The notes beneath the pieces were generated by a model. The model ran no database searches, was not told the DNA's origin, and saw only the letters and a program-made list of their open reading frames with translations. A DNA stretch of 64,000 nt from assembly GCF_016808335.1 (NCBI RefSeq), contig NC_053137.1:3122955-3186954 (forward strand). Reading direction: 5' to 3'. Every line of letters starts with the position of its first letter. Within the stretch, counting starts at the first letter, position 1. Made by a program: the position numbers and the translations under genes. Below, one piece after another: positions 46,854 through 58,413 of the stretch. The stretch is from Panicum virgatum. Lineage: Eukaryota > Streptophyta > Magnoliopsida > Poales > Poaceae.

Positions 46854-46866
46854 GCTCTGATACCCG
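46854..46866 (-). other. Primer binding site (tRNA-Met)
   Basis: On the minus strand, just inside the 5' LTR, ggtatcagagc matches the canonical plant tggtatcagagc site complementary to the 3' end of initiator tRNA-Met, except for its first base. Confidence 0.9.
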
Positions 46867-46867
46867 T

Positions 46868-49758
46868 TGTGAGAACCGCCCAATTTGATACTATTTTAAA
46901 CGAACCGCCGGTCATTATCATCCAGATGAGAGTTAACACGTGCTTGCCGGAGAGCGTGACACGTGTTATCCCACATCTAGAGACACGAATAACCGACACG
47001 TCATTCATCCAAAATAATATCAAATCCGGTAGTCCCGGTATGTGCTCCAACATACGCCCAGAATCAGCATAGGCACACACCGTTTACAATCGAATACATA
47101 GCCAACAATCCACAAAGAGCAGTTATATAAAACCAGAGTTCGAGACTTAATATTACAAGTTCAACATAGGTGGGTTTCAAGATTCACTTTACAAGCCTTG
47201 GGCTCACGCGAGTCATATTAAACAGAGATTTAGGGCTTATTGAAAATACATGCTCTCCCGAAGCTCAGCTACGATAAAACTTACTTAAGATGATGATGCC
47301 TTGCTCAAGGACATCACCACAGCAGCAACAGCCTACTCTTCCCCTGCATTAGGATCAGCGGGGTAGAAATGGCCGAACAACACTTCCGGCTCACCTGCAA
47401 CTAGGTTTAGAAAGCACCCTGAGTACAAAAGGTACTCCGCAAGACTTACGCGATTAAATAAACAAGGATCATGCAAGGCTCAAGTAAAAGCTTTAAGGTT
47501 AAGTAATTATTGCATAAGTATTAGCTCTCTACACTATCACCTAGCAGAATTAATTAATGTTGCCCAAACCCTTAAACCATTTTAGTAAATTAAGAGCATA
47601 CAAACTAATGAGGCACAGAGGTGCCATCAACCATTTCCAACATAACCGAAACTTTCTACGAAGAGTTCAACGGACAAAGAGTTTGCTCATAACCGAGAGC
47701 GCGGCAATTCGAATTAATTTAACCTTGCAAGGGTGCACTACTTTACCCACACGACGCAAGGACCATGCGACTCACCCAACCCGCTAAAGTTGGATAAGAG
47801 GGTACTCGCATCAACCGTTCCCAACATTGGATATGTGGTAGCACGAAAAGGTGCTCAAAGCCGACGTCATCCACGAACGGTCCTTAAACGATCCAAGCAG
47901 ACTATGCCCATGTGACTCCATTCACTAGGCCCTACCATTCTGCTCAAACCTCGATACTACCAACCTCTTAACAACCCAACCGAAACAGTGCGATCAAGGA
48001 TTATCGGTAAGTGTGATCCTCCAAACTATTCCTGTCTAGCGAGCAATAGGAGTACTCTAAGCAGGGCTAAGCATTTAGTCAAGTTAAGTAATTAACTAAC
48101 TAACTAGTGCCAAGAACACGGATAACAAATCAAGGAAAGGTAATGCATGGAAGCAGGTATAAGAGTGCAATACATACATACTATATATAACCCAACATTA
48201 CCTGGTGAGATAACTAACTAACTCAGATTAAATAGGAGCAAGGAATCATGCTTAGCTGCTTGCCTAGGTTAACTTCGGACTCGACCACGAACGGGACTCC
48301 GGGTTCGGGCTCCACGGACTCGGCGGGTTCCACGGGTTCGTTCTCCGACGACTTGGTCACTAAAATGCATGAATGAGATGTAAGAATTAAGAAATGATCT
48401 TAACAACATGCATAAATCATGGAAATAAATGAGCATGCAGAGGACAATGCAAAGAACTCATGAAAATTGGTTTTGCAGGAAAAGCATTTTCCTATAAATA
48501 ACCATAAATATTTTAGCTTTCAGCCACTCTAAACAAAGTAAATTAGAAAAGGCATGCAACCTAAACTAAACAAATCCAAAAAAAACTATCATGGAAACTA
48601 GGCAGGAACACAAGGCTAACAAAACTGGTTTTGCCATTTTCTCACTTTCCAGCACAAAGTTCTATATTAAACCATATTTTGGCCAGCAAGCACGAAATCG
48701 AAACGAAACCCTAACCAACAGCAAGGAATCATGTGAACAAGCTGCACCACTGAAAACTACACCTCACAAGGAGTCCAACAAAATTTGGTTTGACATTTTT
48801 CAAGCAGTATACAAATAACCAAGCAATAAAATCACTTTTGAAAGATAAATCTACAGATAATTCTACAACAAGGTAACATGCAAAACAATATTTTTCCTAA
48901 GTAGATCTCATCTAGGGGAATCCAACAAAATAAGTTTCACAATTTTTGGAGCTATACATGATTTTCTATGGATTTTGCAAGTTTGCTGAAAAACTAAACC
49001 TAAGAAACCCTAGCAAAATTGCTAGGTACACCCCCAGCCGGCCAGCCCAGGCGCCGACAGGCGGGGCCCACGGGCCAGCTGCCCACCAGGCCGGGTCAAG
49101 GCAAGGTCAGCGGCCTTGACCCGCCCGGGAGCGCGGCCACGGCACACGCGCGGCGCGACGCGCGCGCGCACGCGCGGCGACGGCGGCGGCGGCGCGAGGC
49201 GGGGCGGCGAAGCAGGGCCAGAGCAGGGAAGGGAAGGCGCGCATGGCGCGGAGGGGATGGAGGCGAGCCTCACTGGCGATGACGCGGACCAGGAGCGGTG
49301 ACGGACCGGCGGCGCGACGAGCAGAGGCGGCGGGGGCGGAGGCGCTCGTCGCCGGCCCTGCAGGGAGGGAGAAAAGGCCGGGTGAGGGCCAAAATCGGAG
49401 GACGGCGACGCGAGGAAGCTCCCCAAGCGAAGAATTGGGGCGGCGCTCACCGGAGCAGGTGAATCGGCGGCGAGGACGGAGCTCGGCGGCGGCACCAATG
49501 GTGGAGGGGGCTAGGGTTTGAGGCGGGTAATGAGGCCGGGGCTCGACGCGGATAAGGAGAGGGGCGAGGGAGGAGCGAAGGGGCGGCACGGGTCGCGAGG
49601 ATGAACGGCACGTGGCGCGGCTCATGAGGATAGACGCCGGCGGGCGACGCGTGCGCGCGGCGCCGAACAGAGCAGGGAGGAGAGAAGGGAAGGGGCTGAC
49701 AGGTGGGCCCAGGCGCGATTTTTATTTTCTTTTCCCCTTTTTTTTCAGGGCTGTGACA
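46868..49758 (-). repeat. 5' LTR of the gypsy element (2,891 bp)
   Basis: Nearly identical to 38617-41502. Differences I see are single bases and a few small indels, such as an extra 4 bp of an 'aact' repeat near 48222. Read on the minus strand, the GC-rich block lies at the transcript-proximal side, where promoter and start are expected. The dyad GAGTAC-aaaag-GTACTC is at 47421-47437. Confidence 0.95.
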
Positions 49759-49763
49759 TTAAC

Positions 49764-50709
49764 TATAACATTACTGGCCAATGCAAGCATCTGGTCCATG
49801 CATTGTCTTCCTGGTCTTTTCCCATCTCGGCGTGAGGCTTGGACAGGTAGACTGCTGGTGGAAGAGGCTCGGTGTGCGAGAGGGTCAGAGAGAGAGATAG
49901 AGAGTACTTCAGTGCTACAGTAGATGAGCAGTGGGTGCTGCAAAAGGAGGGGCCACCCTTTTGCGCGGAGCCAGTGCGGCCTTTCCCCTCTGATCGGACA
50001 GGACCTGCAACAAACACGCACGCATTCTTATACTAATTTCTCCCAAAAAATAATAAACTCTTATACAGTGTATTTGCACAGTACACCGTATAATATGTTC
50101 TACTCCTTGTACAGTATAGTACATCCTCTCTCTCACTCCGCTTTGGACTCCCAGTTCCAGCCTCCCAGGGTGGCTAGAGCCTCGATAGCATAGCCTCTTG
50201 TCTGAGGTCTGCACGTGAGGCCGGGGCCCCTGTGTTGTGAGTGAATCCGCACTGTAGCAAGCCAGCTTGCGTAGACGTGCACCGCCGCACACATACGGTA
50301 ACCCACGTACGTGTGTCTGCTGCCAGATGGACGCGCCCAATAATGCTCAGTTCGTTCCCATGCATGGCCATCATGGCATCATGTATATGCTGCACGGTCT
50401 AGTCGTACGTCGTAGGGATTGCATCATGTAGTAGCAGTCAAATATACTGTTTATTATTTATTATAATAGATATCCGACACAGAGATATGGACGCAATGGC
50501 CAAATGATGAGCAAGCTCATCAGCAAAGGCTTCGGTTCAGGCATATGGTCATCATGATGCGTAGATCATCAAGTTCTAGATGGGCTGTTCGTATGAATTG
50601 GTATGTGCATGTTCGTCGTTGCAAATTACATACTATGCGTGCCATCCAATTTTGTTACTGCATTAATTATTGTTCATTGCAAATTCAATTTGAATTCCAC
50701 TGAAAAAAT
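49764..50709. other. Intergenic region
   Basis: No supported gene. The sequence joins directly to the left flank of the gypsy element (38400-38616) if the element is removed. Short open frames (for example 49915-50340) lack any signature. Confidence 0.5.
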
Positions 50710-53700
50710 TGTTGAGTTAATTCCTTGAATGCCATCAAAATTTAAGTCAATTCCTTGAATGCCATCAAAATTTAGGCTATCTCTTCATTGCCACTAAAAT
50801 TTTATTCCAATTCTCTCAATGTCATTTCCATTAGATTTCGGATGGAAACCATAAAATCACTGAACAAACACGTTAAACTCCGATCTGTCTAATTTCTTTG
50901 TCCCGTTTCTACCCCCGAACCCTATCCCTAAATCTCGACGCCACCTCACTCCAAGCCCCGCCCGCACTCCCCCAATCCCCCCCTTCGGGTGAGCCGCCCA
51001 CCCCTCCCCCTACCTGTGCGTGCCGGCGACGCGGCGCCAGGAGGGCGTTGCGCCCCCCCCCCCGCCAGGAGGCCCCCCCGCGCTGCAGGAGGGCGGCGCA
51101 GGAGGGCAACGCGCCCCGCCGCCAGGAGCCCCCGGCGTTCGTCGTCGTCGATCCACGCGCCAGCCCACCGATCCGCACGCCAGCACTGCGCGCAGGGACC
51201 ACGGAGGGGCGCCAGCACGCGATGGAGGCTCCAGGACACTCTTGGCTTCCTACAGGGTGAGATGTTCATCTTCTTCTTTATTGCTGCATTGTTTGAGCTG
51301 CAACTAGAAACATTTAGTTTTTGATGGGCCATTCATTAATAGGATGGACCCTAAGTCGAGCTATTTGTTGGAAATCAGACTCCGTGCCAATCCTAAAAAG
51401 TGTAGGAAGAATTTTTCATACTTTACCTTCAGCAAAGTTGTGGATTCTGATCTATGCAATTTCAAGGACCTCGTCAGAGAAATTGTGGATCATTACCCTC
51501 ATAGATACCAGGAAGTTGTGCATGTTTTTTACTATGATGGTGTCCAAAAATGCTCTCCTGAAATCACATCCGATCAGGAACTCCTTGAGATGTTCCGCAA
51601 ACATGTCGATAGCAAGGTAGTTCACATGACCATTACATACACTGATCCCACAGATGATGTGTCTGTTCCTGAGTGCTACACCACAGAAAATTCAGATGTG
51701 CTTGATCCATCTTTATCTGCAGCAAGCCAATCCACTGAGGCAATATATAGCCAACTTACAAAGCCATCAACAAGCCAGCCCACTGAACCTAGCACAAATA
51801 AAACTAACGAAGATGATGTTGAGTGTCTAGCAAATCCTCGTCCACAAAATGAACATGTGAGTGTCGATGATGAAGCCTTCTACTTACTTTCTCATAAAAC
51901 ACATGTGGTTGAGGAAAGCGACTCCGAGTCTGATTCTGAATCTGATGTGGAGTACGTGGAAGATGATGGCTTAATTGGAAAAGATCCTTTGCCACCCAGG
52001 CCTATTGTAGCTTATGACCGAAATGACACTCCAATGAGTGTAGGCAACGTATATCCCAACATGAAGCAATTTAAGTTGGCACTTAATCAGCATGCTATCA
52101 AACATGAATTTGAGTATCTCACTGAAAAGAGTGATCCAGGAAGAGTGAGGGCTTATTGTTCAAAGAAGGTGGAAGAAGGGTGTAGGTGGAGGTTACATGC
52201 ACGCACAAAGGAAGACAAATCATTGAAGGTAACTATAATTATTATTGCAGATTTTGTGTCTTGCAGAATTTGTCCCTTGCTGTGTTTATTTGCTGTTATT
52301 TGATAATAATATTGCTTATATCATAATAGGTGACAAGGAACCCACGTAAACATACTTGTTCTAGTGCAAGAAGAAGCCAGGTTGTGAAGAATGCAACAAA
52401 ATTCTGGGTGTGTGAACAAGTGAAGGATTGGTTGATGGAGGATTCAAGTTTAGGAGCTAAAGAATTACAGAGAAGGATAAAGGACAAGCACAAGGCAGAG
52501 GTACCTTACAAAAGAGTGTATGCAGGTAAAGAATTGGCTCATACAAAATTATTTGTTAGTTGAGATAGCAGCTTCAATAACTTGTATAGATTCAAAGCAG
52601 AGATAGAAAGGTGCTCTCCTGGTAGCTTTGTCGTAATTGATCATCACCCAATCAATGACGAAATCAGATTTAATAGGCTGTTTTTTGCCATGAAACCATG
52701 CATAGATGGTTTTCTGAAAGGATGTAGACCATATTTGGCAATAGATAGCACATTTTTGACAGAAAGGTTTAGAGGGCAGCTAGCATGTGCAATAGCTGTA
52801 GATGGACATAATTGGATGTATCCAGTTGCTGTTGGAGTTTTTGACTCAGAAACAAATGAAAATTGGATCTGGTTTATGCAAAGGCTTAGAGATGCCATTG
52901 GATCACCACTTGCCCTGGCTATATGCACAGATGCTGGACAAGCAGTTATGGCAGGTGTAAAGGAAGTGTTCCCATCAGCTGAACATAGGGAATACATGCT
53001 ACATTTAGTAATGAACTTTAAGAAAAGATACACTGGGAAGGTATTTGAAGATCGCCTCTGGGCAGCAGCATATTCATGGAGCCCATATATCTTTGAGAAA
53101 AATTGGAGTGCAATGGATGAGGCTAATCCAGAAGCAATGGATTACATAAGGAAACATCATAGTAAGTATGGACAAGAAGTCAATTCTGGACCCATTGCAG
53201 CGAAGCGGGAATACACTTGCTGAGGTGTCTGTGAAGGGTAGTAATTGGTACAAATGTGTTGTCAACCTAGAATAAAGAACTTGTTCTTGCAGAAAATGGC
53301 AAGTCTCAGGCATTTCCTGCAAACATGCCATTGCATTTATCACATATCTTGGGGAACCATTGGAAAAATATGTTGATATGTTCTACTCAGTTGACAAATT
53401 CAAGGCTGCATATGAGGCTCTAATCCCTGCCTTACCTGATAAGTCACAATGGGCGCAATCTGACCATAACTTTTTCATGCATTCACCACTCCAAAATCCT
53501 ACAGCGGGTAGAAGACAAAATGAAAGGTTCAAAGGATGTACAGTGGGCAGCACAACAAAAGGGAAAGGGTCCCATCAGTGCAAAGTTTGCAAAAATTATG
53601 GCCATCGCCGGTACAAGTGTAAGGATGGTGACCCTGATGACATAGCAGCAATGCTGGCTGAAAAGTGAGCATCATATTCCTTTCCTATATTTGGCTTGTT

Positions 53701-54886
53701 ATCGATTTTGTTGCATTTCTCCCTGATTAACTCTTTGTTGCTCATGCATAATAGGGGTCCGCCAAAGAAAAGGAAGACAAATGTTGCACCACCTTTTGAG
53801 AGCAGCATTGTACCTGTTGGTCCTAAAATAATGCATTTTCCTACTAGGTATGATCTGCACACCTATATTCTGATTTTTTGCAATACTTTTTCATTCAATC
53901 CTAATTTAACATATTTGTATTATTACAGCCGGAGTGCCTCGGTTACCTTAGGATCTGGAAACTCGGTAAGGTACATATCACATTGACATATCATTTTGTT
54001 ACATCGTGCTTGCTACTTTTCTCATGTACATAACTCATGTGCAGGTCTGGAAGTGGTTCAAACCAACCTGAGCCACTTTACATGGAGTACCCTGCGCTAC
54101 CTGCATGTGAGACCACACCACCTCCTGCCATCTCCAAGCCTACGTCAAAGAAGGCAGCTAAAGAGAAGGCGAAGGAACATAAAGAGAAGGCGCAAACAGC
54201 TAAAGGGAAGGCAAAGGCAGCAGGGAAAAAGAAGAAGAAGAAGGAAGTTTCAGTGCCACATGATAGTCCGACAATGGGTACTAGAAGCAAGACCACACCC
54301 CAGAAGGACAGCCCTGCCTCACAAACTAGAAGCAAAAGAAATCTTCCACTTCCAGATCTCAACTGCTAGTTGATGCAGTTCATTTTGTGGCACTCTATTT
54401 TGCTTGGTCTTTGTGAACCAATGTCATGTTCTTTTGCTAAGATATTGTCAGCTACTGGGTGCTGCTAGTTCTTTCTTTATTTGCTAGACTAGAGTACTCT
54501 ATTTGCTAAGGTATTGCGAGCTACTAGTACTTTGCATGCATGACTGTGCGTATGGACAGCCATGGTTGATTGGAATATGTCTGTATGGACATCAATGTTA
54601 ACATGTATGGCTGCTTTTATGGACAGCACTGAAGCTTATATATGTACATAGATTTATAACTGTCTACAATTGCATAGAAGGGATGGCACTACAAATATTT
54701 CATCCATGTCATACAGGGGCAATAACGTCTTTTTTACCTAATTTAACAGTCAATCTAACAGCTGACTCACGGAATGGCACTGAGGGGATTGAAGTAAAAT
54801 TTCAGTGGCAATGAAGAGATGGCCTAAATTTTGATGTCATTTAAGGGATTGGCTTAAATTTTGATGGAATTCAAGGAATTTACTCC
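50710..54886 (+). mobile_element. MULE (about 4.2 kb) with a MuDR-type transposase gene
   Basis: Both ends carry inverted repeats of at least 115 bp: the left end includes 'ccttgaatgccatcaaaattta' in part, doubled, and the right end is its imperfect complement, also doubled. The outer few bases are ambiguous. The candidate target duplication is tgaaaaaat / tgaaaaaaa (50701-50709 and 54887-54895, 8 of 9). The transposase gene 51344-54369 fills the interior, and a GC-rich leader (50930-51240) precedes it. Internal stops make this copy non-autonomous. Confidence 0.8.
51344..54369 (+). pseudogene. MuDR-type transposase with SWIM and CCHC zinc motifs, decayed
   Basis: Exon 1 (51344-52228) encodes a PB1-like N-terminus, an acidic linker ('ESDSESDSESDVEYVEDD') and the MuDR DNA-binding region ('NVYPNMKQFKLALNQHAIKH'). 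Exon 2 starts at 52330 in phase and holds the MULE domain: 'LAIDSTFLTERFRG' and 'ICTDAGQAV' carry the two catalytic aspartates, and 'FEKNWSAMDEAN' the likely glutamate. A SWIM finger ('WQVSGISCKHAIAF', ~53300) and a zinc knuckle 'CKVCKNYGHRRYKC' (~53577-53618) follow. Later small exons lead to a lysine-rich tail ending 'LPLPDLNC' (54369). Breaks: TGA at 52561, TGA at 53221, TAA near 53273, and a missing segment between the catalytic and SWIM regions. Confidence 0.88.
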
Positions 54887-54895
54887 TGAAAAAAA

Positions 54896-56548
54896 AACCC
54901 TGCTGGCCTTCTCTGTCCGACAGAGCAAGATCTGTCACCAACCAGCTAGCCCGAAATTAAATTCAATTATATATCCCCACTACTGAGAAAATTCCAACGT
55001 TTAATATAAATAAAGCAAGCCCTCAAAAAATATAAAGCAAAATCAAAAATTCCCAAATTAAATAGTGTGTGCACACACGCTTCTAGCAGCTAGTACGAGC
55101 TAGTTCGATCTAGGTGGTACTAGATCCATTGAATTTGATTTGTGGTTCCCTTAACTGTCGTTTTTCCCCTAATTTAAGGCCCACCGCTAAACCAATTGAC
55201 ATGTTAACTTTTTCTTTCCTGATTGAGAAAGGAACATGAATGTATGCTTTATTAGCTACTCAATTTTCAGAACTAATTACAACAGATAAGTGTATATGAA
55301 TTCCATAAAGAGAGAGAGAGAGTCTCAAACACTTATTGTCTCAGAAAATATTAATACTCTTCTCTACAAATTTGATCAAACCTAAGATAATTTGATTTAG
55401 AAAGACACTGTTTTTATGACGAAGGAGTACATCATTGTCTAGCTGGCACGTTGAATCTAGGTTTATGTATGTCATAGATCACCCTAGATTCATCTATATG
55501 TGTTTCTAGCTAGGGCACATACTAGAAGTACGTGTTTCTTCATTTTCTAAGAGAGTAGGTAATGATGTGACTATAGATAAATTAAAGTAGTTTGCACTGC
55601 ATGTACAGGTAAAATCAATAAGTAAATATAGTACTACTTCCTTTTTAATACAGTAATAAGAGTAAACTTGTAATTTCAAATTAACTATGTAAATTGTTAT
55701 AGCTAACCTTTAACAAGCGCATAACAACCACTGGAAATAGTTGAAGTTTAAATAGATATTTTCTGTTGAATTTAATAAGCAAGTATGTGTGCCTATGGTA
55801 TTATTAGTAACTTAGTAATAATGCTTAATTAGTTCGACCTAAGAATTTTTTTCATGGTATTATGGTTTGTAATATAGTATATATCTTACTATTAAAATCT
55901 ATTTTTCGCTATTTATTTATTTATTATAGAACTAAAAAAATAATGATGTAATTATCTTTTTACTCATTCTGAACCTTTTGTGAGAAATATTAAGGTACCA
56001 TGAAATTTGCAACGCTCATTTATGGTTGTAGACAGATTAAAAAGATATATTATTTAAAAAATGCAAATTTTATGCGTGTGGAGGAGCACTGCAATATTTT
56101 ATAGCCTTTTTAAAATCAGGTGGTAAGAGCAATGTGCATGCCGACATATATAGCTTCTACGACGGGGAAAAGTACGGTCGGCACCCAATACAATAATGGT
56201 GAAACCCATCCTTCTCATGGGTTTAACGAATGCCACATATCATCCATCCTGTCAATTTACAGCGTCCACTCATAACGGATGATCGAAATGTCAAGTTTGA
56301 TGAACATGCCCAGCTCCATTTTTTTAATGTAGAGTGAAGTAAAGGCAAACGATGACCGCGCGAACCGCTTTGTTTATTATTGCCAAAAAGAAAAATGTAT
56401 GCAAGGCTTACAATATTCTTTGCCCCCTCAGCTTTCACAAAGGAATTTTTTTTATATCACTCATTTTCTTTCAGTATGTGTGTTGTACTACTGTACTATA
56501 GTACTTATCCAATAAAAAAGAGCTCTTTTTACAATGATGATAAAAGTA
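54896..56548. other. Intergenic region
   Basis: No supported gene. A (ga)n microsatellite lies near 55311-55322. 55330-55430 resembles the right half of a Stowaway MITE ('gacgaaggagta'). The rest is AT-rich. Near its right edge, 56515-56540 is a partial inverted copy of sequence inside the MITE that follows. Confidence 0.5.
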
Positions 56549-57047
56549 GAGAAATTTTACAATGATTGAAAAAAAATAGGAGCCGTCCATTTGATAAAAC
56601 CCTACAGTGGTAAAAATAGGAAGTACCCAGAAGTACCTAGAGTAAAGTATTTGATACTTTCAAAATGTGGGACCAAGTATCAAAAATAGTGAGACCAAGT
56701 ACTGATTTAATTTAATTTCTATACATCAACGGCTAGGAAAAATTTAAAGGAATAAGTACTTGAAAGTATCTTTTGATACTTTACAATCATTGTAAAAGAG
56801 CTCTTATTAGTATCAATGGGTATTTTCAGGTACTTTAATTTTTTTTTTGTCGTTGATCTTTGGAAAGTATTTATAAAAATTAAATTAATTTAAATTAGTA
56901 TTGGTCTCACTTTTTGATACTTGGTCTCACATTTTGGAAGTACCAGGTCCTTTATCCTAGATACTTCGGGATACTTTCTATCTTCAGCATCGTAAGAATT
57001 TATCAGACGGACGACTTCTATTTTTTTCAATCATTGTAAAATTTCTC
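56549..57047. mobile_element. Foldback MITE (499 bp), Mutator-like
   Basis: The ends gagaaattttacaatgattg and its reverse complement (57028-57047) match exactly, and the arms extend imperfectly through 'aaaaaaatag-ag-cgtcc' to form a large foldback. Flanks ataaaagta and ataaaaaaa agree at 7 of 9 positions, a possible 9-bp target duplication. The interior repeats 'ggtctcac' and 'gtgagacc' on opposite sides. There are no open frames. Confidence 0.65.
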
Positions 57048-57469
57048 ATAAAAAAATGTGGTGGTGCATACTTGCTTGCAGCACCTACTCCTTGATATGT
57101 TTTCCCTGCCCGAATCCCTGTACATGATACTGAAGTACTATGAAGGTATTTTCTAAGAACAAAGCAATTATCCTCCTTTTTTACGTTATTGTTCCTAGTG
57201 TTTACAGAGCAAAATTAGGAACTTTTGGGATACCATTGCGAAGTTGCATTTGTGATTTGACATTGGTAATAAATATGTTTTGTTTATGGGGCCTATATAT
57301 ATAGTTGGCTAGTTTTTCTTGACGCAGCAAACAAAAGGGAAGTTAGATTTTCTATGATCTAGCGAATATCTGTCTCGTCACTGGGTGTGACGACCACAAT
57401 CTCTCCTGTAACCCTAGCTAGCTGCATGACCTCTGGTCAATCAGTCGTCTACATATGCATGGAGTAATA

Positions 57470-57729
57470 AATGAAGTCTATTTACAAAACTTTTTGCATG
57501 GATGGGCTGTAAATCGCGAGACGAATCTAATGAACCTACTTAATCTATGATTTGCAACAGTGATGCTACAGTAACCGTCCGCTAATTATGGATTAATTAG
57601 CATCATTAGATTCGTCTCGCGGTTTACAATCCATCTGTGCAAAAAGTTTTGTAAATAGATTTTATTCAGTACTTCAAATTAGTAAAATTTCTTTGCAAAA
57701 ATTTTACATGTAAACAACTAAACACGGCC
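57470..57729. mobile_element. Tourist-like foldback MITE, left terminus eroded
   Basis: A strong dyad ('gagacgaatctaatgaac' ... 'cattagattcgtctcgcgg', 57518-57621) is flanked by mirrored 'gtctatttacaaaactttttgc' and 'gcaaaaagttttgtaaatag' sequence. The right end aactaaacacggcc is followed by tta. The left terminus is missing. Confidence 0.65.
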
Positions 57730-57815
57730 TTACTCGGTATTCACTAGGGATCAATCCCGAGGTTTGATGATATTTGTATATATGTGGTAATTTCATTCAG
57801 TGGGTAGGTAGAGGT

Positions 57816-58413
57816 CACTACTACAAAATAAGTCTTTGTTCCAGGCCATTTGTCCCGGTTGCCTTTGGGCCCGGGACAATAGGTGCCTTTTGTCCCGGGT
57901 CCAAAGGCTAGCCGGGCCAGCGGGGGACAGGGGACTTTTGTCCCGGTTGGAGGTTCCAACCTGGACAAAAGGTCCCCCTTTTGTCCCGGTTGGTGGCTTC
58001 ACCCGGGACAAAAAGGCACAATCCTTTTATCCCGATTAGTAACACCAACCCGGACCAAAGGGTGACCCTTTTATCCCGGTTGGTGACACCAACCCGGACA
58101 AAAGGACCTTTTTTTGTCCCGGTTGATGTTACCAATCCGGAAAAAAGGCTCCTCCACGTGATAGTTAAAAAGGGAGTTATTCTTTACTGAGTCATATGTA
58201 CTATTTAGGTGAGTTAGCAAGAAAGCCATGTGCTAGGCAATAGGTCTTGGGTTCGAATCCCACAGAGCGCAAAGATTTTTTAGCGCGAGGGACATTTTGT
58301 CCCGGTTCTACCACCCGGGACAAAGGCTTTTGTCCCGACAGCCGAATCCCGGTTCCAAAACCGGGACAAATAGTCCTTTGGAACCGGGACAAATGACCCG
58401 ATCTGTAGTAGTG
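57816..58413. mobile_element. Non-autonomous CACTA element (598 bp)
   Basis: The element starts cactactacaaaata and ends ctgtagtagtg, so its CACTACTACA termini are inverted. A 3-bp target duplication, ggt, flanks it (57813-57815 and 58414-58416). The interior (57938-58150) is a run of five hairpin units of the type cttttgtcccggttggtg / ccaacccggacaaaagg. There is no transposase. A tRNA-like T-arm lies at 58248-58262. Confidence 0.92.
58248..58262 (+). other. tRNA T-arm (B-box)-like sequence inside the CACTA element
   Basis: tgggttcgaatccca forms a perfect 4-bp stem with a 7-nt ttcgaat loop and matches the B-box consensus GGTTCGANNCC. I could not find a full cloverleaf around it, so it is not called a tRNA gene; it may be a SINE or tRNA relic. 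Confidence 0.6.

Larger units (their letters stand above)
38617..49758 (-). mobile_element. Full-length Ty3/gypsy (chromovirus-type) LTR retrotransposon
   Basis: The 11,142-bp element is flanked by a perfect 5-bp target duplication, ttaac (38612-38616 and 49759-49763). It lies on the minus strand: 5' LTR 46868-49758, tRNA-Met primer site about 46854-46866, leader, gag-pol 46208 down to 41748, polypurine tract 41503-41519, 3' LTR 38617-41502. The order protease, RT, RNase H, integrase identifies Ty3/gypsy. A chromodomain-like integrase tail points to a chromovirus, possibly the Tekay/Del clade. By eye the LTRs differ at roughly 30-40 positions of 2.9 kb, so the insertion is young. Confidence 0.96.

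Noticed and set aside
57938..58150. Regularly spaced repeats that might suggest a CRISPR array
   Set aside because: The organism is a plant, the units are self-complementary and spacerless, and they lie inside a CACTA element with a target duplication.
58205..58275. tRNA gene
   Set aside because: Only the T-arm is convincing; no acceptor stem or anticodon arm could be folded.
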